Of a stretch of DNA of 36,436 bases, positions 25,913-35,462 are shown in pieces. The stretch spans positions 1 through 36,436 of the forward strand of contig NZ_WEHZ01000043.1 in assembly GCF_012641745.1 (NCBI RefSeq), given 5' to 3'. The translations under genes and the position numbers were made by a program. The DNA is from Pseudoalteromonas peptidolytica (GTDB taxonomy: Bacteria; Pseudomonadota; Gammaproteobacteria; Enterobacterales; Alteromonadaceae). The notes below the pieces were generated by a model, which saw only the letters and a list, made by a program, of their open reading frames with translations, was not told where the DNA came from and did no database searches. The first letter of the stretch is position 1. Every line of letters begins with the position of its first letter.

Positions 25913-27955
25913 ATGCGCCCCCTATCAGTTTCACTCATTGGCTTAAGCTTTTTTACCAGCACAAGCTTCGCCACATCATTAGCAGTCAGCTCGCCCGATG
26001 GCAACATTACTTTTACTTTAAATGACGATAAGCGCCAACCTACCTACCAAGTAAGCTTTAACAACAAAACCATTATTGCTCCCTCTAAACTTGGTTTTGA
26101 CTTTGCGAAGGCGGCATCTATGCGTGATGGGTTGACTATCACCACGCATCACCGTAGCAGTGTCGATAGTAGCTGGGAGCAGCCTTGGGGTGAGGCTCGC
26201 GTGATCCAAGACCAGCATAATGAGCTGGCGGTCACATTTGCCAAACAGACCGACCAATCACCGCAATATACTGTACGCGTCAAGGTGTTTGATGATGGTG
26301 TCGGCTTTCGCTATGAGGTTGCTCAAAACCAAGCCCTTTATATTACCAAAGAGCTCACCGAATTTACCTTTGCCAGCAGCGATAAGATTACCGCATGGTG
26401 GATCCCAGCGCGTGGATGGAATCGCTATGAATATGTATACAACACCACACCTCTGCACGATGCTGCTCATGTGCACACCCCATTTACCTTAAAGAACCAA
26501 GATGGTATGCATATCAGTGTACACGAAGCCGCCCTTATAGATTATGCGGGTATGACATTAAATCAACGCCGTCCCGGCACATTTATAGCTGATTTAACTC
26601 CTTGGTCAGATGGGATTGCAGTTAAGACCAATGGCAAGTTCAACACACCTTGGCGCACGCTTCAAATAGGAGATGAGGCTAAAGATTTGCTCAACTCCCA
26701 CTTGATTTTAAACCTCAATGAGCCAAACAAACTAGGCGATGTTTCTTGGGTTGAACCGGGTAAATACATCGGTATTTGGTGGGAAATGCACATAAATAAA
26801 AACACTTGGGGAAGTGGAGAAAAGCATGGTGCAACGACTGAGCGCACTAAAGCATACCTAACCTTTGCAGCCGATAATGGCTTTGATGGTGTGTTAGTTG
26901 AAGGCTGGAACACTGGCTGGGATGGTGACTGGTTCTTCAACGGCGATGTTTTTAGTTTTACCGAAGCCTACCCTGATTTCAACATAGACGAAATAGCCAA
27001 ACATGGCGAAACTGTCGGCGCTCGCTTAATTGGCCATCACGAGACTTCAGGCAATGTTAGTAACTATCGAAATCAAATGGAAGAGGCCTTTGCACTCTAC
27101 GAAAAAGCCGGTGTACGTCAGGTAAAAACAGGCTATGTTGCAGATGGCGGCAACATCAAACGCATTGATGCCAAGGGCAATGCCAGATTCGAGTGGCATG
27201 ATGGCCAATTTATGGCAAATGAGTACCTAGACAACATAAAACTGGCAGCCAAACATAAGATCAGTATTAACACCCATGAGCCTATCAAAGACACAGGGCT
27301 GCGCCGCACCTATCCAAACTGGATTTCTCGAGAAGGCGCCAGAGGACAAGAGTTTAACGCATGGGGCACGCCACCAAACCCACCTGAACATGTGCCAATG
27401 CTTGCTTTTACCCGCATGTTAGCAGGCCCTATGGACTTTACTCCGGGTATTTTTGACATGGGCTTTAATGGCCTTGGTGATAAAACTAACCGCCCACAAA
27501 CCACCCTAGCTAAGCAATTAGCGCTTTATGTTGTACTTTATAGCCCAATTCAAATGGCGGCCGATTTACCAGAAAATTACCTCGCTAAGCCAGATGCCTT
27601 TCAATTTATAAAAGATGTACCGACTGATTGGGAACACAGTATCGCACTTGCGGGGGAAGTGGGTGATTATGTTGTCTTTGCCAGAAAGGAACGTAAACAT
27701 AAACAATACAGCGGTAACGACTGGTTCTTAGGCGCAGTGACGGATGAAGAATCAAGAGACATTCCTATTGCTTTGGACTTCCTCGAACCAGGTAAAACCT
27801 TCGAAGCACAAATTTACGCAGACGGCGACAAAGCTGAATGGAAACACAATCCGTATGAAATGAACATTTACCGTAAAAAAGTAACCAGTACTGACAAGCT
27901 GATGTTAAAACTGGCTGCCGGTGGCGGGGTTGCGATCCGCTTTAAAGCACTATAA
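25913..27955 (+). CDS. GH97 family glycoside hydrolase (alpha-glucosidase type)
   Basis: 680 aa. Signal peptide MRPLSVSLIGLSFFTSTSFA. The N-terminal beta domain (about 25-280) is followed by a TIM barrel with WEMHINKNTWGSGEKHGATT and GFDGVLVEGWNTGWDGDW, then a C-terminal beta domain. The segment VKTGYVADGG (404-413) has no Asp where retaining GH97 enzymes have KVDF. HEP (Glu456) and GQEFNAW (Glu480) look like the acidic residues of the inverting, calcium-dependent branch (SusB type). It should release glucose from alpha-glucans in the periplasm. No SusCD pair lies beside it. AAAGGA precedes the ATG. Confidence 0.93.
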   Translation: MRPLSVSLIGLSFFTSTSFATSLAVSSPDGNITFTLNDDKRQPTYQVSFNNKTIIAPSKLGFDFAKAASMRDGLTITTHHRSSVDSSWEQPWGEARVIQDQHNELAVTFAKQTDQSPQYTVRVKVFDDGVGFRYEVAQNQALYITKELTEFTFASSDKITAWWIPARGWNRYEYVYNTTPLHDAAHVHTPFTLKNQDGMHISVHEAALIDYAGMTLNQRRPGTFIADLTPWSDGIAVKTNGKFNTPWRTLQIGDEAKDLLNSHLILNLNEPNKLGDVSWVEPGKYIGIWWEMHINKNTWGSGEKHGATTERTKAYLTFAADNGFDGVLVEGWNTGWDGDWFFNGDVFSFTEAYPDFNIDEIAKHGETVGARLIGHHETSGNVSNYRNQMEEAFALYEKAGVRQVKTGYVADGGNIKRIDAKGNARFEWHDGQFMANEYLDNIKLAAKHKISINTHEPIKDTGLRRTYPNWISREGARGQEFNAWGTPPNPPEHVPMLAFTRMLAGPMDFTPGIFDMGFNGLGDKTNRPQTTLAKQLALYVVLYSPIQMAADLPENYLAKPDAFQFIKDVPTDWEHSIALAGEVGDYVVFARKERKHKQYSGNDWFLGAVTDEESRDIPIALDFLEPGKTFEAQIYADGDKAEWKHNPYEMNIYRKKVTSTDKLMLKLAAGGGVAIRFKAL

Positions 27956-27962
27956 ACAACGC

Positions 27963-27994
27963 GTGGTCACCCTCTACAGGGCGACCACCATTTT
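27963..27994 (+). terminator. Terminator of the GH97 gene
   Basis: GTGGTC (27963-27968) with GACCAC (27983-27988) and an inner CCCT/AGGG stem, followed by CATTTTAAATT. Confidence 0.75.
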
Positions 27995-28009
27995 AAATTA
28001 CCGCTGGTA

Positions 28010-29422
28010 TTACTGACACTGATAGCTAGGGGTTAATCCTTTAGCAATTTCCCACTTCGCCGTTAGCAATGATGCAGGACCGTTGCTATCGTGCGAGAGC
28101 TCCCAATTCATAATGCCGCCAGCATTGAGCTTAGCGTACTGCGTTTTTGCACGGATCGTCGGGATACCATTATAGTAACTGCTGCCATCACTATCACGAC
28201 ACGCATTGGCTGGGTTTTCTTGCAGTAAGGTGCGGTATGCCTTCCAAGTAGGTCTTGCATAAAATGGTACACCTAATACCGTTTTTTCCTTGCTCAAACC
28301 ACGACCTTGCCAATAAGCAATAGAATCTTTGGCATATTGCATAGAAGCATGATCGCCATTGTTCGCGTCATACGCCATCAAATTTAAAAAGTCGATATCT
28401 TGGAATACAGATTCCAACACGCCACCACCTGTGTACCCAAGCGCCACCACTGCGGCTGTTAAAAATTTACCTCTGGCACGCAACTCAACGCTTAGCGCTT
28501 TCATCAGTAACGCATAGTTATTTGCAGAAGCACCAGGATCTGGATACTCCCAGTCCATATCAACCCCATCAAGGTTGTGCTGCTCAACAAACGCAATAAC
28601 CTCTTGGACAAAACGCGCTCGACCTTGCTCCGAGTTAGCAAATGTCTCAAACGCACTATCATCGCCGCCATTCCAACCACCAATGGCAATCCCTACCTTC
28701 ACATTATTGGCATGAGCTGAATTTACCAGCGCTGTCATTTTGCTTAAATTTTCGAGCGGTCTTAGTGTGCCATCAGCATTAGGAAGTAAAAATGAGTAAT
28801 TGATATGGGTGAGCTTATCAAATTGAATGTCGCTCACGGAGCCTTGCCAACTTGGGAAGTAGCCGACAATTTTAAAATTAGGATCGCCAGGAGGTGTATC
28901 ATCAGAAACTACACTAAAGCTCACAGAACTCGACTCACCTCTCGCCCCAGATGTATCAGTGGCATAGACGGTTAACGCACGAGCACCAAGCCCCTGCGCT
29001 TGCCACATAGCCTCATAGGGTGGAGTGCTATCAGACGCCACAAGCGTACCATCAAGATAAAACTCAACATTATCAATGGTAGTATTTTGCGGATGGCTTA
29101 CTGTTGCAGCAAGACTAACGGGCGAACCAACAACAACGCGTGCATTGCTGCTCGGAGAAGTAACCGACACAATGGGAAGTGGCGTAGTCGCATCGCAGCG
29201 CCCGTTTGCTTGCCAGACTCCATAAGTTTCAGAGTGTTGTGCTGGATTTTGGTTTTGTGTCCACCATTTAGCTGTGTATTTGGAAGACTGATAAGTGACA
29301 GCATCTCCACCGGTATAGACCTGCTGTGGTTGCCATTGCGTTAAGTTGCTACAGTCCACAGCTAATGCAACTTCCATCGCACCTAAGAGCGGAAGTGCTA
29401 TCAATAGATTTGTATATTTCAT
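28010..29422 (-). CDS. Secreted modular chitinase: CBM5/12 - Ig-like - GH18
   Basis: 470 aa from the ATG at 29422, chosen because the signal peptide (MKYTNLLIALPLLGAMEVA) begins there. Residues about 23-75 form a chitin-binding CBM5/12 module (WQPQQVYTGGDAVTYQ, AKWWTQNQNP). An Ig-like domain spans about 83-175. The GH18 barrel follows from about 183, with GGWNGGDD and the catalytic DGVDMDWEY, in which Glu292 is the acid. It should cut chitin outside the cell. A single-gene unit; it is convergent with the GH97 gene. Confidence 0.95.
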   Translation of the reverse strand: MKYTNLLIALPLLGAMEVALAVDCSNLTQWQPQQVYTGGDAVTYQSSKYTAKWWTQNQNPAQHSETYGVWQANGRCDATTPLPIVSVTSPSSNARVVVGSPVSLAATVSHPQNTTIDNVEFYLDGTLVASDSTPPYEAMWQAQGLGARALTVYATDTSGARGESSSVSFSVVSDDTPPGDPNFKIVGYFPSWQGSVSDIQFDKLTHINYSFLLPNADGTLRPLENLSKMTALVNSAHANNVKVGIAIGGWNGGDDSAFETFANSEQGRARFVQEVIAFVEQHNLDGVDMDWEYPDPGASANNYALLMKALSVELRARGKFLTAAVVALGYTGGGVLESVFQDIDFLNLMAYDANNGDHASMQYAKDSIAYWQGRGLSKEKTVLGVPFYARPTWKAYRTLLQENPANACRDSDGSSYYNGIPTIRAKTQYAKLNAGGIMNWELSHDSNGPASLLTAKWEIAKGLTPSYQCQ

Positions 29423-29601
29423 TACCTTTTTCCATGTTGTATGTCGGCTAAAGCAAGCCATGCCGAGTTTAAATAAATGTTAACTTGCGATTCTAGCCTA
29501 TCAGCATGGTTAAATTTCATACAGGATACAATGCTACGACCTTAGTCTAATGCAGTGATAAAGCGTCTTACTTTCTATTCCATTCGTGTATTTGCAGTGG
29601 A

Positions 29602-29620
29602 GCACGTTTATAAAATGTGC
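29602..29620. promoter_or_regulatory. Palindromic site upstream of the S24 repressor gene
   Basis: GCACGTTTATAAAATGTGC has outer GCAC/GTGC arms and an inner TTTATAAA palindrome. It overlaps a possible -10 (TATAAA) and lies about 85 bases before the repressor ATG, so autoregulation is possible. Confidence 0.4.
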
Positions 29621-29703
29621 AATTAATGCTCGTAGGCTGTACAGATAAGACAGAGCTCAGTATGCTTGCAAGTTTAGGCGCTGATAAAGAGAATAACACT
29701 GAA

Positions 29704-30357
29704 ATGAGTACGGCATTTTCGAGACGATTTGTAACTTTAGTGGAGCAGTTTGCAGGCGGCAATAAACGTCAATTTGCCCAACTAACAGGTAAATCTCCTT
29801 CCCATATTTACCGTATTTGTCGCGGCTTGAGCCGCCCATCTATGATTTATCTTGAACATCTTTATAATCTCTTTGCCGTTGACTTAAATTGGCTACTGAC
29901 AGGAGAGCAGCCTCTCGATAAGCCACAAGGCCAGCTCCAAGATGAACTTACACTCATTCCAAAACTCGACATTGAGGCCAGTGCAGGTATGGGTAGTGTA
30001 ATTGGTCATGAGGAAGTCACCGAGCAATTTGCACTCAACCGTCGTTGGCTAAACTCCCATCTTGGCGTGTACTCAGATAAACTCGCCTTTGTCTCTATCC
30101 GTGGTGATAGTATGCAGCCTACATTATTAGATGGCGATATGGTACTTGTGGATTTATCACAACATCAGCCTAGTAAAGATGCCGTTTATATCGTGCAAAC
30201 GCAAGACGGCCTAATGGCAAAACGCGTGCAACAGAGACAGAACCGAATCCAGGTGATCAGTGACAACCCTGACTACCCGAGCTGGGAGATCACCGCTGAC
30301 AATGCCGATAGTCACGGCATTGCAGGACGTGTTGTTTGGTGTGGTCGCAGTATATAA
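29704..30357 (+). CDS. Cro/CI-type repressor with S24 (LexA-like) peptidase domain
   Basis: 217 aa from the ATG at 29704; the frame is open further upstream (ATG 29662, GTG 29617) and the Shine-Dalgarno signal is weak, so the start is uncertain. An N-terminal helix-turn-helix (KRQFAQLTGKSPSHIYRICRG) is followed by NWLLTGEQP, then a self-cleavage type Ala-Gly in EASAGMG, the catalytic Ser in RGDSMQPTLLDGD and the Lys in LMAKRVQ. Such proteins repress genes until RecA or another signal causes cleavage. No phage genes are next to it, so this is probably a solitary chromosomal regulator. Confidence 0.85.
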   Translation: MSTAFSRRFVTLVEQFAGGNKRQFAQLTGKSPSHIYRICRGLSRPSMIYLEHLYNLFAVDLNWLLTGEQPLDKPQGQLQDELTLIPKLDIEASAGMGSVIGHEEVTEQFALNRRWLNSHLGVYSDKLAFVSIRGDSMQPTLLDGDMVLVDLSQHQPSKDAVYIVQTQDGLMAKRVQQRQNRIQVISDNPDYPSWEITADNADSHGIAGRVVWCGRSI

Positions 30358-30373
30358 GCCACACCCTACTTTA

Positions 30374-30399
30374 CAGTGTGATGCACCAACATCACACTG
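30374..30399. terminator. Hairpin between convergent genes
   Basis: CAGTGTGATG (30374-30383) and CATCACACTG (30390-30399) form a perfect 10-bp stem with a 6-base loop. Neither side has a strong T run. It lies between the repressor gene and the MFS gene and overlaps the MFS stop codon. Confidence 0.5.
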
Positions 30400-31564
30400 A
30401 CTTAGCCAGCGTTTCCTGTCCCTTGTGTGTATTCACAAACTGACTTAGCACTAACGAACATACAGCCAGTGCAGCCCCAAAGTAAAATACCAAGGATTGA
30501 TCGTACAGCCATACCACCCCAAAACTTGCAGGGATCACCACCGCAGCAATATGGTTAATGGTAAAGCTAACACCAGCCGTTGCCGCGATATCTTCTGGTC
30601 GAGCAATTTTTTGGAAATAAGTTTTAAGTGCAATCGCCATCGCAAAAAATAAATGATCAATCACATAAAGTGCTGCTGCAAAGCTTGCTGACTCTACTAA
30701 TGCGTACCCAATAAACACCGCAATCAGCCCAATATATTCTATTGTCAGGGTTTTACGCTCACCTATATGACCAATCATCTGCCCAATCTTAGGTGCAATA
30801 AATATGTTTACCAAATGATTTAGCATATACAGTGCTGTGATCTGCGCCACATCAAAACCAAACTTTTCCACCATTAAGAAACCCGCAAATACCATAAAGA
30901 TTTGCCGCCTCGCACCAGAAAAGAAAATCAACGCATAATAAAGGCTATACTCTTTTCTTAAAATCAGCTTCTTATGTTGCCTGGTGTGTATTTCAAACGT
31001 CGGAAAGCCAATAAACATAAGTAACGCAATAATAAAACCAACACCGCCAATTAGTAGATACATCCACTGATAGTCCGCAGAGAAGTAGCTAAAACCCAGC
31101 CATATTATCGCGTAGGTGATTAAAGAGGCGATGGATTTAATCGAGAGCAAGATACCCAGTTTTGCCGGTGCCTCATCTTTATTAAACCATTGTAAACTGA
31201 GCGATTGATTCAGCGTCTCGAAATAGTGAAAACCTATCGACATTAATACTGTGGTCGCATACAAACCGTATATAGTAGGTAACAACCCCGTAATGGCGAC
31301 GCCAAGCGACAACAAACACAAGCTGATCAGTGCGAAGGTTTGTTCCTTTAACACCAATAAAACAAATACCGCTGTAAACGCCAAAAACCCAGGGATCTCA
31401 CGCAGCGATTGCAACATTCCCATATTAGCACCATTGAAATTTGCCGCTTCAATCGCAAAGTTATTGAGCATAGCCATCCAACCTGCGAACGTAACGGCCA
31501 TAACAACGGTTGCGAGCACTAAGAAATTAAAAGGACTTTGCCATCCTTGAGAAGTATTCTTCAT
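30392..31564 (-). CDS. MFS transporter
   Basis: 390 aa from the ATG at 31564 (GGAG 6 bases upstream). About 11-12 hydrophobic segments span the protein, with a basic cytoplasmic loop between halves (TRQHKKLILRKEYSL). A loop GERKTLTIEYIGL follows in the second half. The substrate cannot be told from sequence. The gene is divergent from an AraC regulator, which is probably its controller; export of a toxic compound or uptake of a small metabolite are both possible. Confidence 0.85.
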   Translation of the reverse strand: MKNTSQGWQSPFNFLVLATVVMAVTFAGWMAMLNNFAIEAANFNGANMGMLQSLREIPGFLAFTAVFVLLVLKEQTFALISLCLLSLGVAITGLLPTIYGLYATTVLMSIGFHYFETLNQSLSLQWFNKDEAPAKLGILLSIKSIASLITYAIIWLGFSYFSADYQWMYLLIGGVGFIIALLMFIGFPTFEIHTRQHKKLILRKEYSLYYALIFFSGARRQIFMVFAGFLMVEKFGFDVAQITALYMLNHLVNIFIAPKIGQMIGHIGERKTLTIEYIGLIAVFIGYALVESASFAAALYVIDHLFFAMAIALKTYFQKIARPEDIAATAGVSFTINHIAAVVIPASFGVVWLYDQSLVFYFGAALAVCSLVLSQFVNTHKGQETLAKSV

Positions 31565-31643
31565 GATTATCTCCACATAAAGCACAACTATTAAAAGTTA
31601 TGGCTATAATATGGCCACATTTTAATTTCTGATATACACAATT

Positions 31644-32456
31644 ATGCCAAGTTCTTTATCAAAACAGACAACCTCTCCTTGGCGTATTCAGCCAAAGTCG
31701 AAGCGCTTTTTAAAACCTGCACTTGGTCGACCAATTCTTCCTAGGGCAGTAAAAAAAGCAGAGTGGGAACATGTCCAGCAACATCAACATGATTGGGGCC
31801 AGCTTGCATATACCAGTAATGGCGTGATCACTATTGTGACCCCAGAGGGCACATTTGTGATCACTCCTGACCAAGCTTTATGGCTCCCCCCAGGCCTGCC
31901 ACATGAGACATATTGTCGCTACGGTGGAGACTTTCGTAGTGTGTATATTGATACTAAATATACTGAGTTACTGGGAAATAAAGCCAAGTTGATTGTTGTC
32001 GATGAACTACTAAAACAATTTATTTTGGAGATCTGTACTTGGCAGGAAGATTACCACCTAGATGAAAAAACAGAGCGATTTATAACGGTCTTTATTGATA
32101 GGCTAACATCAGCTGCAACTTGCCACTTTTTTATTCCAAGCGCACAAGATGCTCGAATCTTACCCATTGTAACCGAGCTGCATACTAACCCAGGATGTAA
32201 AGTAAGTTTGGAGGAATGGAGTGGTCAAGTGGGCGCATCCACTCGTACACTAAACCGTTTATTCCACAAGTGTTTTATGATGGGCTTTAGTGACTGGCGC
32301 CAAAAATTAAGGGCAATCAAAGCAATCGAATTGTTAAAAGGCGGATATTCTCAGCAACAAGCAGCACAGTATTTAGGTTTTGACTCAACCGCGGCATTTA
32401 GCAGTGCGTTTAAAAAGGTATTTGGAAAACCACCAGGGCAATATCTAAAAAAGTGA
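31644..32456 (+). CDS. AraC-family transcriptional regulator
   Basis: 270 aa. An N-terminal cupin-like sensor domain (QQHQHDWGQLAY, then WLPPGLPHETYCR) and a C-terminal pair of helix-turn-helix motifs (VSLEEWSGQVGASTRTLNRL and QQQAAQYLGFDSTAAFSSAF, then FKKVFGKPPGQYL). The promoter region shared with the MFS gene (31565-31643) contains the imperfect palindrome TGGCTATAATATGGCCA at 31601-31617, around a possible -10, a plausible binding site. Confidence 0.9.
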   Translation: MPSSLSKQTTSPWRIQPKSKRFLKPALGRPILPRAVKKAEWEHVQQHQHDWGQLAYTSNGVITIVTPEGTFVITPDQALWLPPGLPHETYCRYGGDFRSVYIDTKYTELLGNKAKLIVVDELLKQFILEICTWQEDYHLDEKTERFITVFIDRLTSAATCHFFIPSAQDARILPIVTELHTNPGCKVSLEEWSGQVGASTRTLNRLFHKCFMMGFSDWRQKLRAIKAIELLKGGYSQQQAAQYLGFDSTAAFSSAFKKVFGKPPGQYLKK

Positions 32457-32497
32457 GCGAGTAGCCTCTTAATTTTTTATTAGTTGAGTTAAAGCAA

Positions 32498-32521
32498 AAG
32501 GGTATGCAACTGCATACCCTT
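32498..32521 (-). terminator. Terminator of the TonB-dependent receptor gene
   Basis: AAGGGTATGCA (32498-32508) and TGCATACCCTT (32511-32521), 11-bp arms with a 2-base loop, followed on the minus strand by UUUGCUUU. It may also serve the convergent AraC gene. Confidence 0.75.
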
Positions 32522-32567
32522 CAAAGTTGTCACTCTAGAGCTATTCTTAACACTCTAAGATTTACAT

Positions 32568-35462
32568 CTAAAATTGATAAGTAAAGGCACCGTAATACAT
32601 CCGCCCGATATTGTCATAACTTGCACTACTTGCACCTGTGCCTGTAGTGTAGCCTGGTAGATCTCTATCAAACACGTTATCAACGCCAAGTTCCAACGTA
32701 ATGCCATTGTCGAAACGATAGCCACCACGTATATCTGTAATAAAGTAGCTGCCATAGCTCATAATGTTACTAGGATCTGGGTTTTTATTTAGAGACTTAT
32801 CGGTATATAGGCTAACTTCATCTAAGTAACGCGTTTTCGAGCTAAAGTGCCAGTTATTGACCTTATAGCCAAGTGATACCATAGCTTGCCACTCTGCTTC
32901 ACCTGTTGTCCCAGCATACTCTTCAGAGTCTGATAAGTCAGACTGGAAAGGAAATTCTTCACGACTCTTAAGATAGGTTCCTATTAGGCTGGAAGTCATA
33001 CGACCTTCGAATAAATCAAAGTCATAGCCAATCTCAAAATCTATCCCTTCTGCGTTCTGTTTAGCAACGTTTTGCGTAATTGAACGAATACCGGTCAACT
33101 CTCCGTCCGCATCTCGTGTCACCAACGCACAGAACTGGTTATCAATACCACTTAACGAATCAACACATTTATCAAGAATGTCCTGGCCTGAGATATTATT
33201 AATTGCATCTTCAATCTCAATTTCCCAGTAGTCAAGCGTTATAGAAAGACCCGATATTGCTTCTGGTGTATATACTACACCAAATGTAAGGCTATCAGAT
33301 TCTTCTTCTTTAAGGTCTGGGTTGCCACCAAGTACGCCCGGTATAGAAGAGCTGGTCGCTACCGCGTCAAAATCTTCTGGGATACCAAGTGCATCACAGT
33401 TCGCTCTGCGGTTCGCATCTTGAACTTCACCACGCTTACAGGGATCAGTGATACTTCTAAAAAAGTTCTCACTTTGAGGCCCGTATAGTTCCGAAATATT
33501 TGGTGCCCGCATCGCTCTAGACTTAGTGGTTCGAACTCGTAACTCATCTGTTACCGTCCAGTTTAAACCCGTTTTCCAGCTTACGGTATCTCCGATAGTT
33601 GAATAATCAGCATAACGTACTGCAACATCTAATGATAAATCCTGCACTAACATCATATCGGCAAGTAATGGGACAGAAATTTCAGAAAAGGCTTCTCTTA
33701 CACTGAAGTCTCCATGCTCTTCTTGGATTGCATTCAAGAATGTTGCACCCGTTGCAGCAAAGGCATCAGGTAAGGAATCACTTTCTTCTTTTCGATACTC
33801 AAGACCAAATGATACGCCCACATAACCTGCTGGTAATTCAAATAGTCCGCTATTACTGATATTGGCATTCAATACTGTTTGCTTAATCTCAGACTTACTG
33901 ACACTTGTTGTATTGAACCAAGCTGCGGCTTCATCACTTACTGCGCCATAGCCAAACATACTTGTTGGCACACACCCTGCAGCACGAGCTTGCTCATCAC
34001 GACAAACAATATCACCATTGTCTAATCGAATAGCATCAGCTGACTGCTTAATACGTGCTTTAATCGTATTACCTGCATTGGTCTGCGTGATCTCTGTCTT
34101 ACCATACACAGCTGACGCTTCAAAATCCCAGTCCTCAGCTACAACTCCGCTCAGCCCTGCAACAAAGCTTGTTGTCTCACGCTCATTCAATTCATAGCGA
34201 CGGCCTGCATCTTCCATGAAACGGTGCATATTAAATTCATCGACGCCATTTCTATCCATCAGCTGTGCCAAAGACTCATGCATATAAGCATTATCTCTTT
34301 TGATCACAAATGCACCCGTCCCACGGCTATCACCATATTCAAAATACGACGGCTGACCAATAGAATCTGCTTCTGATTTTGTGTACTTTGCAGAGGCGTA
34401 AACATTCAAATCTGATGTAATATCGTAGTTAGCTTTGATATTTACGTTTGTATTTTCAAACGTTGGCTGTAATTCTCGATAACGGGTTAGGTCAAGGATG
34501 TCACAGTCGCCAGAACAAATTGCCCAGTCATTTTCATAGGTTGTACCTAGTTTTTGTGGTCTAACACTGCCGTCTGGGTTAAAGGTATACCAAACTAACT
34601 CGCCATTTTCCTGCTGATAAAAGTTACCGTTTACAGAGTCATCATAATAACCGGCATTAGTGATTGTTAACCTATCAGCTATCCCATCATGAATATAGTT
34701 ACCATCTTCGCCGGCGATGTCACCATCATTTGGGTTAGTGATTGAGCTAATCAGCCTATTAGTTTGAGCGCGGTCGGTAGCATTCATACCATCTTGGCTC
34801 ACATGAGATACTGAAATACCGACATTACCCTTACCGCCATCAAAGTCTAGGCCGTAAGAAAGGCTGAACTTTTCATTTTCATACGGCCCTTCCGCAGCAG
34901 TACCTTTAGACACACTTAAGTCAAAACCTTGAATGTCTTTTTTCAAAATGAAGTTAACTACACCTGTTACCGCATCAGCACCGTATACAGCTGACGCACC
35001 ACCCGTGATAATTTCAACACGCTCGATCCAGTTTGAAGGAATATTATTAACATCAACAGATGCAGAACCCGGACTACTTGACACATGGCGCTTACCATCA
35101 ACCAACACCAATGTTCTTGCAGTACCCATACCTCGTAGGTCAAGTAAACTCAGACCTGCGGTACCAATACTTCTTCCAGCATTCGCAAGAGAGTAGGTGT
35201 TTGCTAACGCTGGCATATCATTTAATGCTTCACCGATGCTTGTTACACCGCTGGCTAACAATGCCTCTCCACTGATAACTGTCACTGGGGCTGGGGCGAT
35301 CGCACCCTCTCTTAAAATGCGAGAACCTGTTACTTGGATTTTTTCTACTTCATCAACTCCGGAGCTTTGTTCTGCAAGCACATTCATTGAGGTTGACGCA
35401 ATGGCACAACTTACGGCAAAAAACACAGGAGTTCGTTTTGTTATTAGGTTTGTTATATTCAT
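32568..35462 (-). CDS. TonB-dependent outer-membrane receptor
   Basis: 964 aa. Signal sequence to about residue 31, then a TonB-box-like EKIQVTGSRI and the plug domain (about 45-165) with LRGMGTARTLVLVDGKRHV and VEIITGGASAVYGADAVTGVVNFILKK. A 22-strand barrel follows and ends in GAFTYQF, with the terminal Phe typical of barrel insertion. Extracellular loops carry several Cys pairs (CSGDC, CRDEQARAAGC, CKRGEVQDANRRANC, CVDSLSGIDNQFC). No N-terminal signalling domain of the FpvA or FecA type is present. Of the large Alteromonadales type that often takes up sugars or peptides, so it is not a strong candidate for a siderophore receptor. AAGG lies 6 bases before the ATG. Confidence 0.92.
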   Translation of the reverse strand: MNITNLITKRTPVFFAVSCAIASTSMNVLAEQSSGVDEVEKIQVTGSRILREGAIAPAPVTVISGEALLASGVTSIGEALNDMPALANTYSLANAGRSIGTAGLSLLDLRGMGTARTLVLVDGKRHVSSSPGSASVDVNNIPSNWIERVEIITGGASAVYGADAVTGVVNFILKKDIQGFDLSVSKGTAAEGPYENEKFSLSYGLDFDGGKGNVGISVSHVSQDGMNATDRAQTNRLISSITNPNDGDIAGEDGNYIHDGIADRLTITNAGYYDDSVNGNFYQQENGELVWYTFNPDGSVRPQKLGTTYENDWAICSGDCDILDLTRYRELQPTFENTNVNIKANYDITSDLNVYASAKYTKSEADSIGQPSYFEYGDSRGTGAFVIKRDNAYMHESLAQLMDRNGVDEFNMHRFMEDAGRRYELNERETTSFVAGLSGVVAEDWDFEASAVYGKTEITQTNAGNTIKARIKQSADAIRLDNGDIVCRDEQARAAGCVPTSMFGYGAVSDEAAAWFNTTSVSKSEIKQTVLNANISNSGLFELPAGYVGVSFGLEYRKEESDSLPDAFAATGATFLNAIQEEHGDFSVREAFSEISVPLLADMMLVQDLSLDVAVRYADYSTIGDTVSWKTGLNWTVTDELRVRTTKSRAMRAPNISELYGPQSENFFRSITDPCKRGEVQDANRRANCDALGIPEDFDAVATSSSIPGVLGGNPDLKEEESDSLTFGVVYTPEAISGLSITLDYWEIEIEDAINNISGQDILDKCVDSLSGIDNQFCALVTRDADGELTGIRSITQNVAKQNAEGIDFEIGYDFDLFEGRMTSSLIGTYLKSREEFPFQSDLSDSEEYAGTTGEAEWQAMVSLGYKVNNWHFSSKTRYLDEVSLYTDKSLNKNPDPSNIMSYGSYFITDIRGGYRFDNGITLELGVDNVFDRDLPGYTTGTGASSASYDNIGRMYYGAFTYQF

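Noticed and set aside
29704..30357. Prophage marked by the CI-like repressor
   Set aside because: No integrase, phage structural gene or attachment repeat lies around it; neighbours are ordinary metabolic and transport genes.
32568..35462. The TonB-dependent receptor as uptake partner for the iron-regulated cluster product
   Set aside because: It is about 20 kb away, has no N-terminal signalling domain, and shows no Fur box or PvdS box in front of it; the sequence type fits general substrate receptors.
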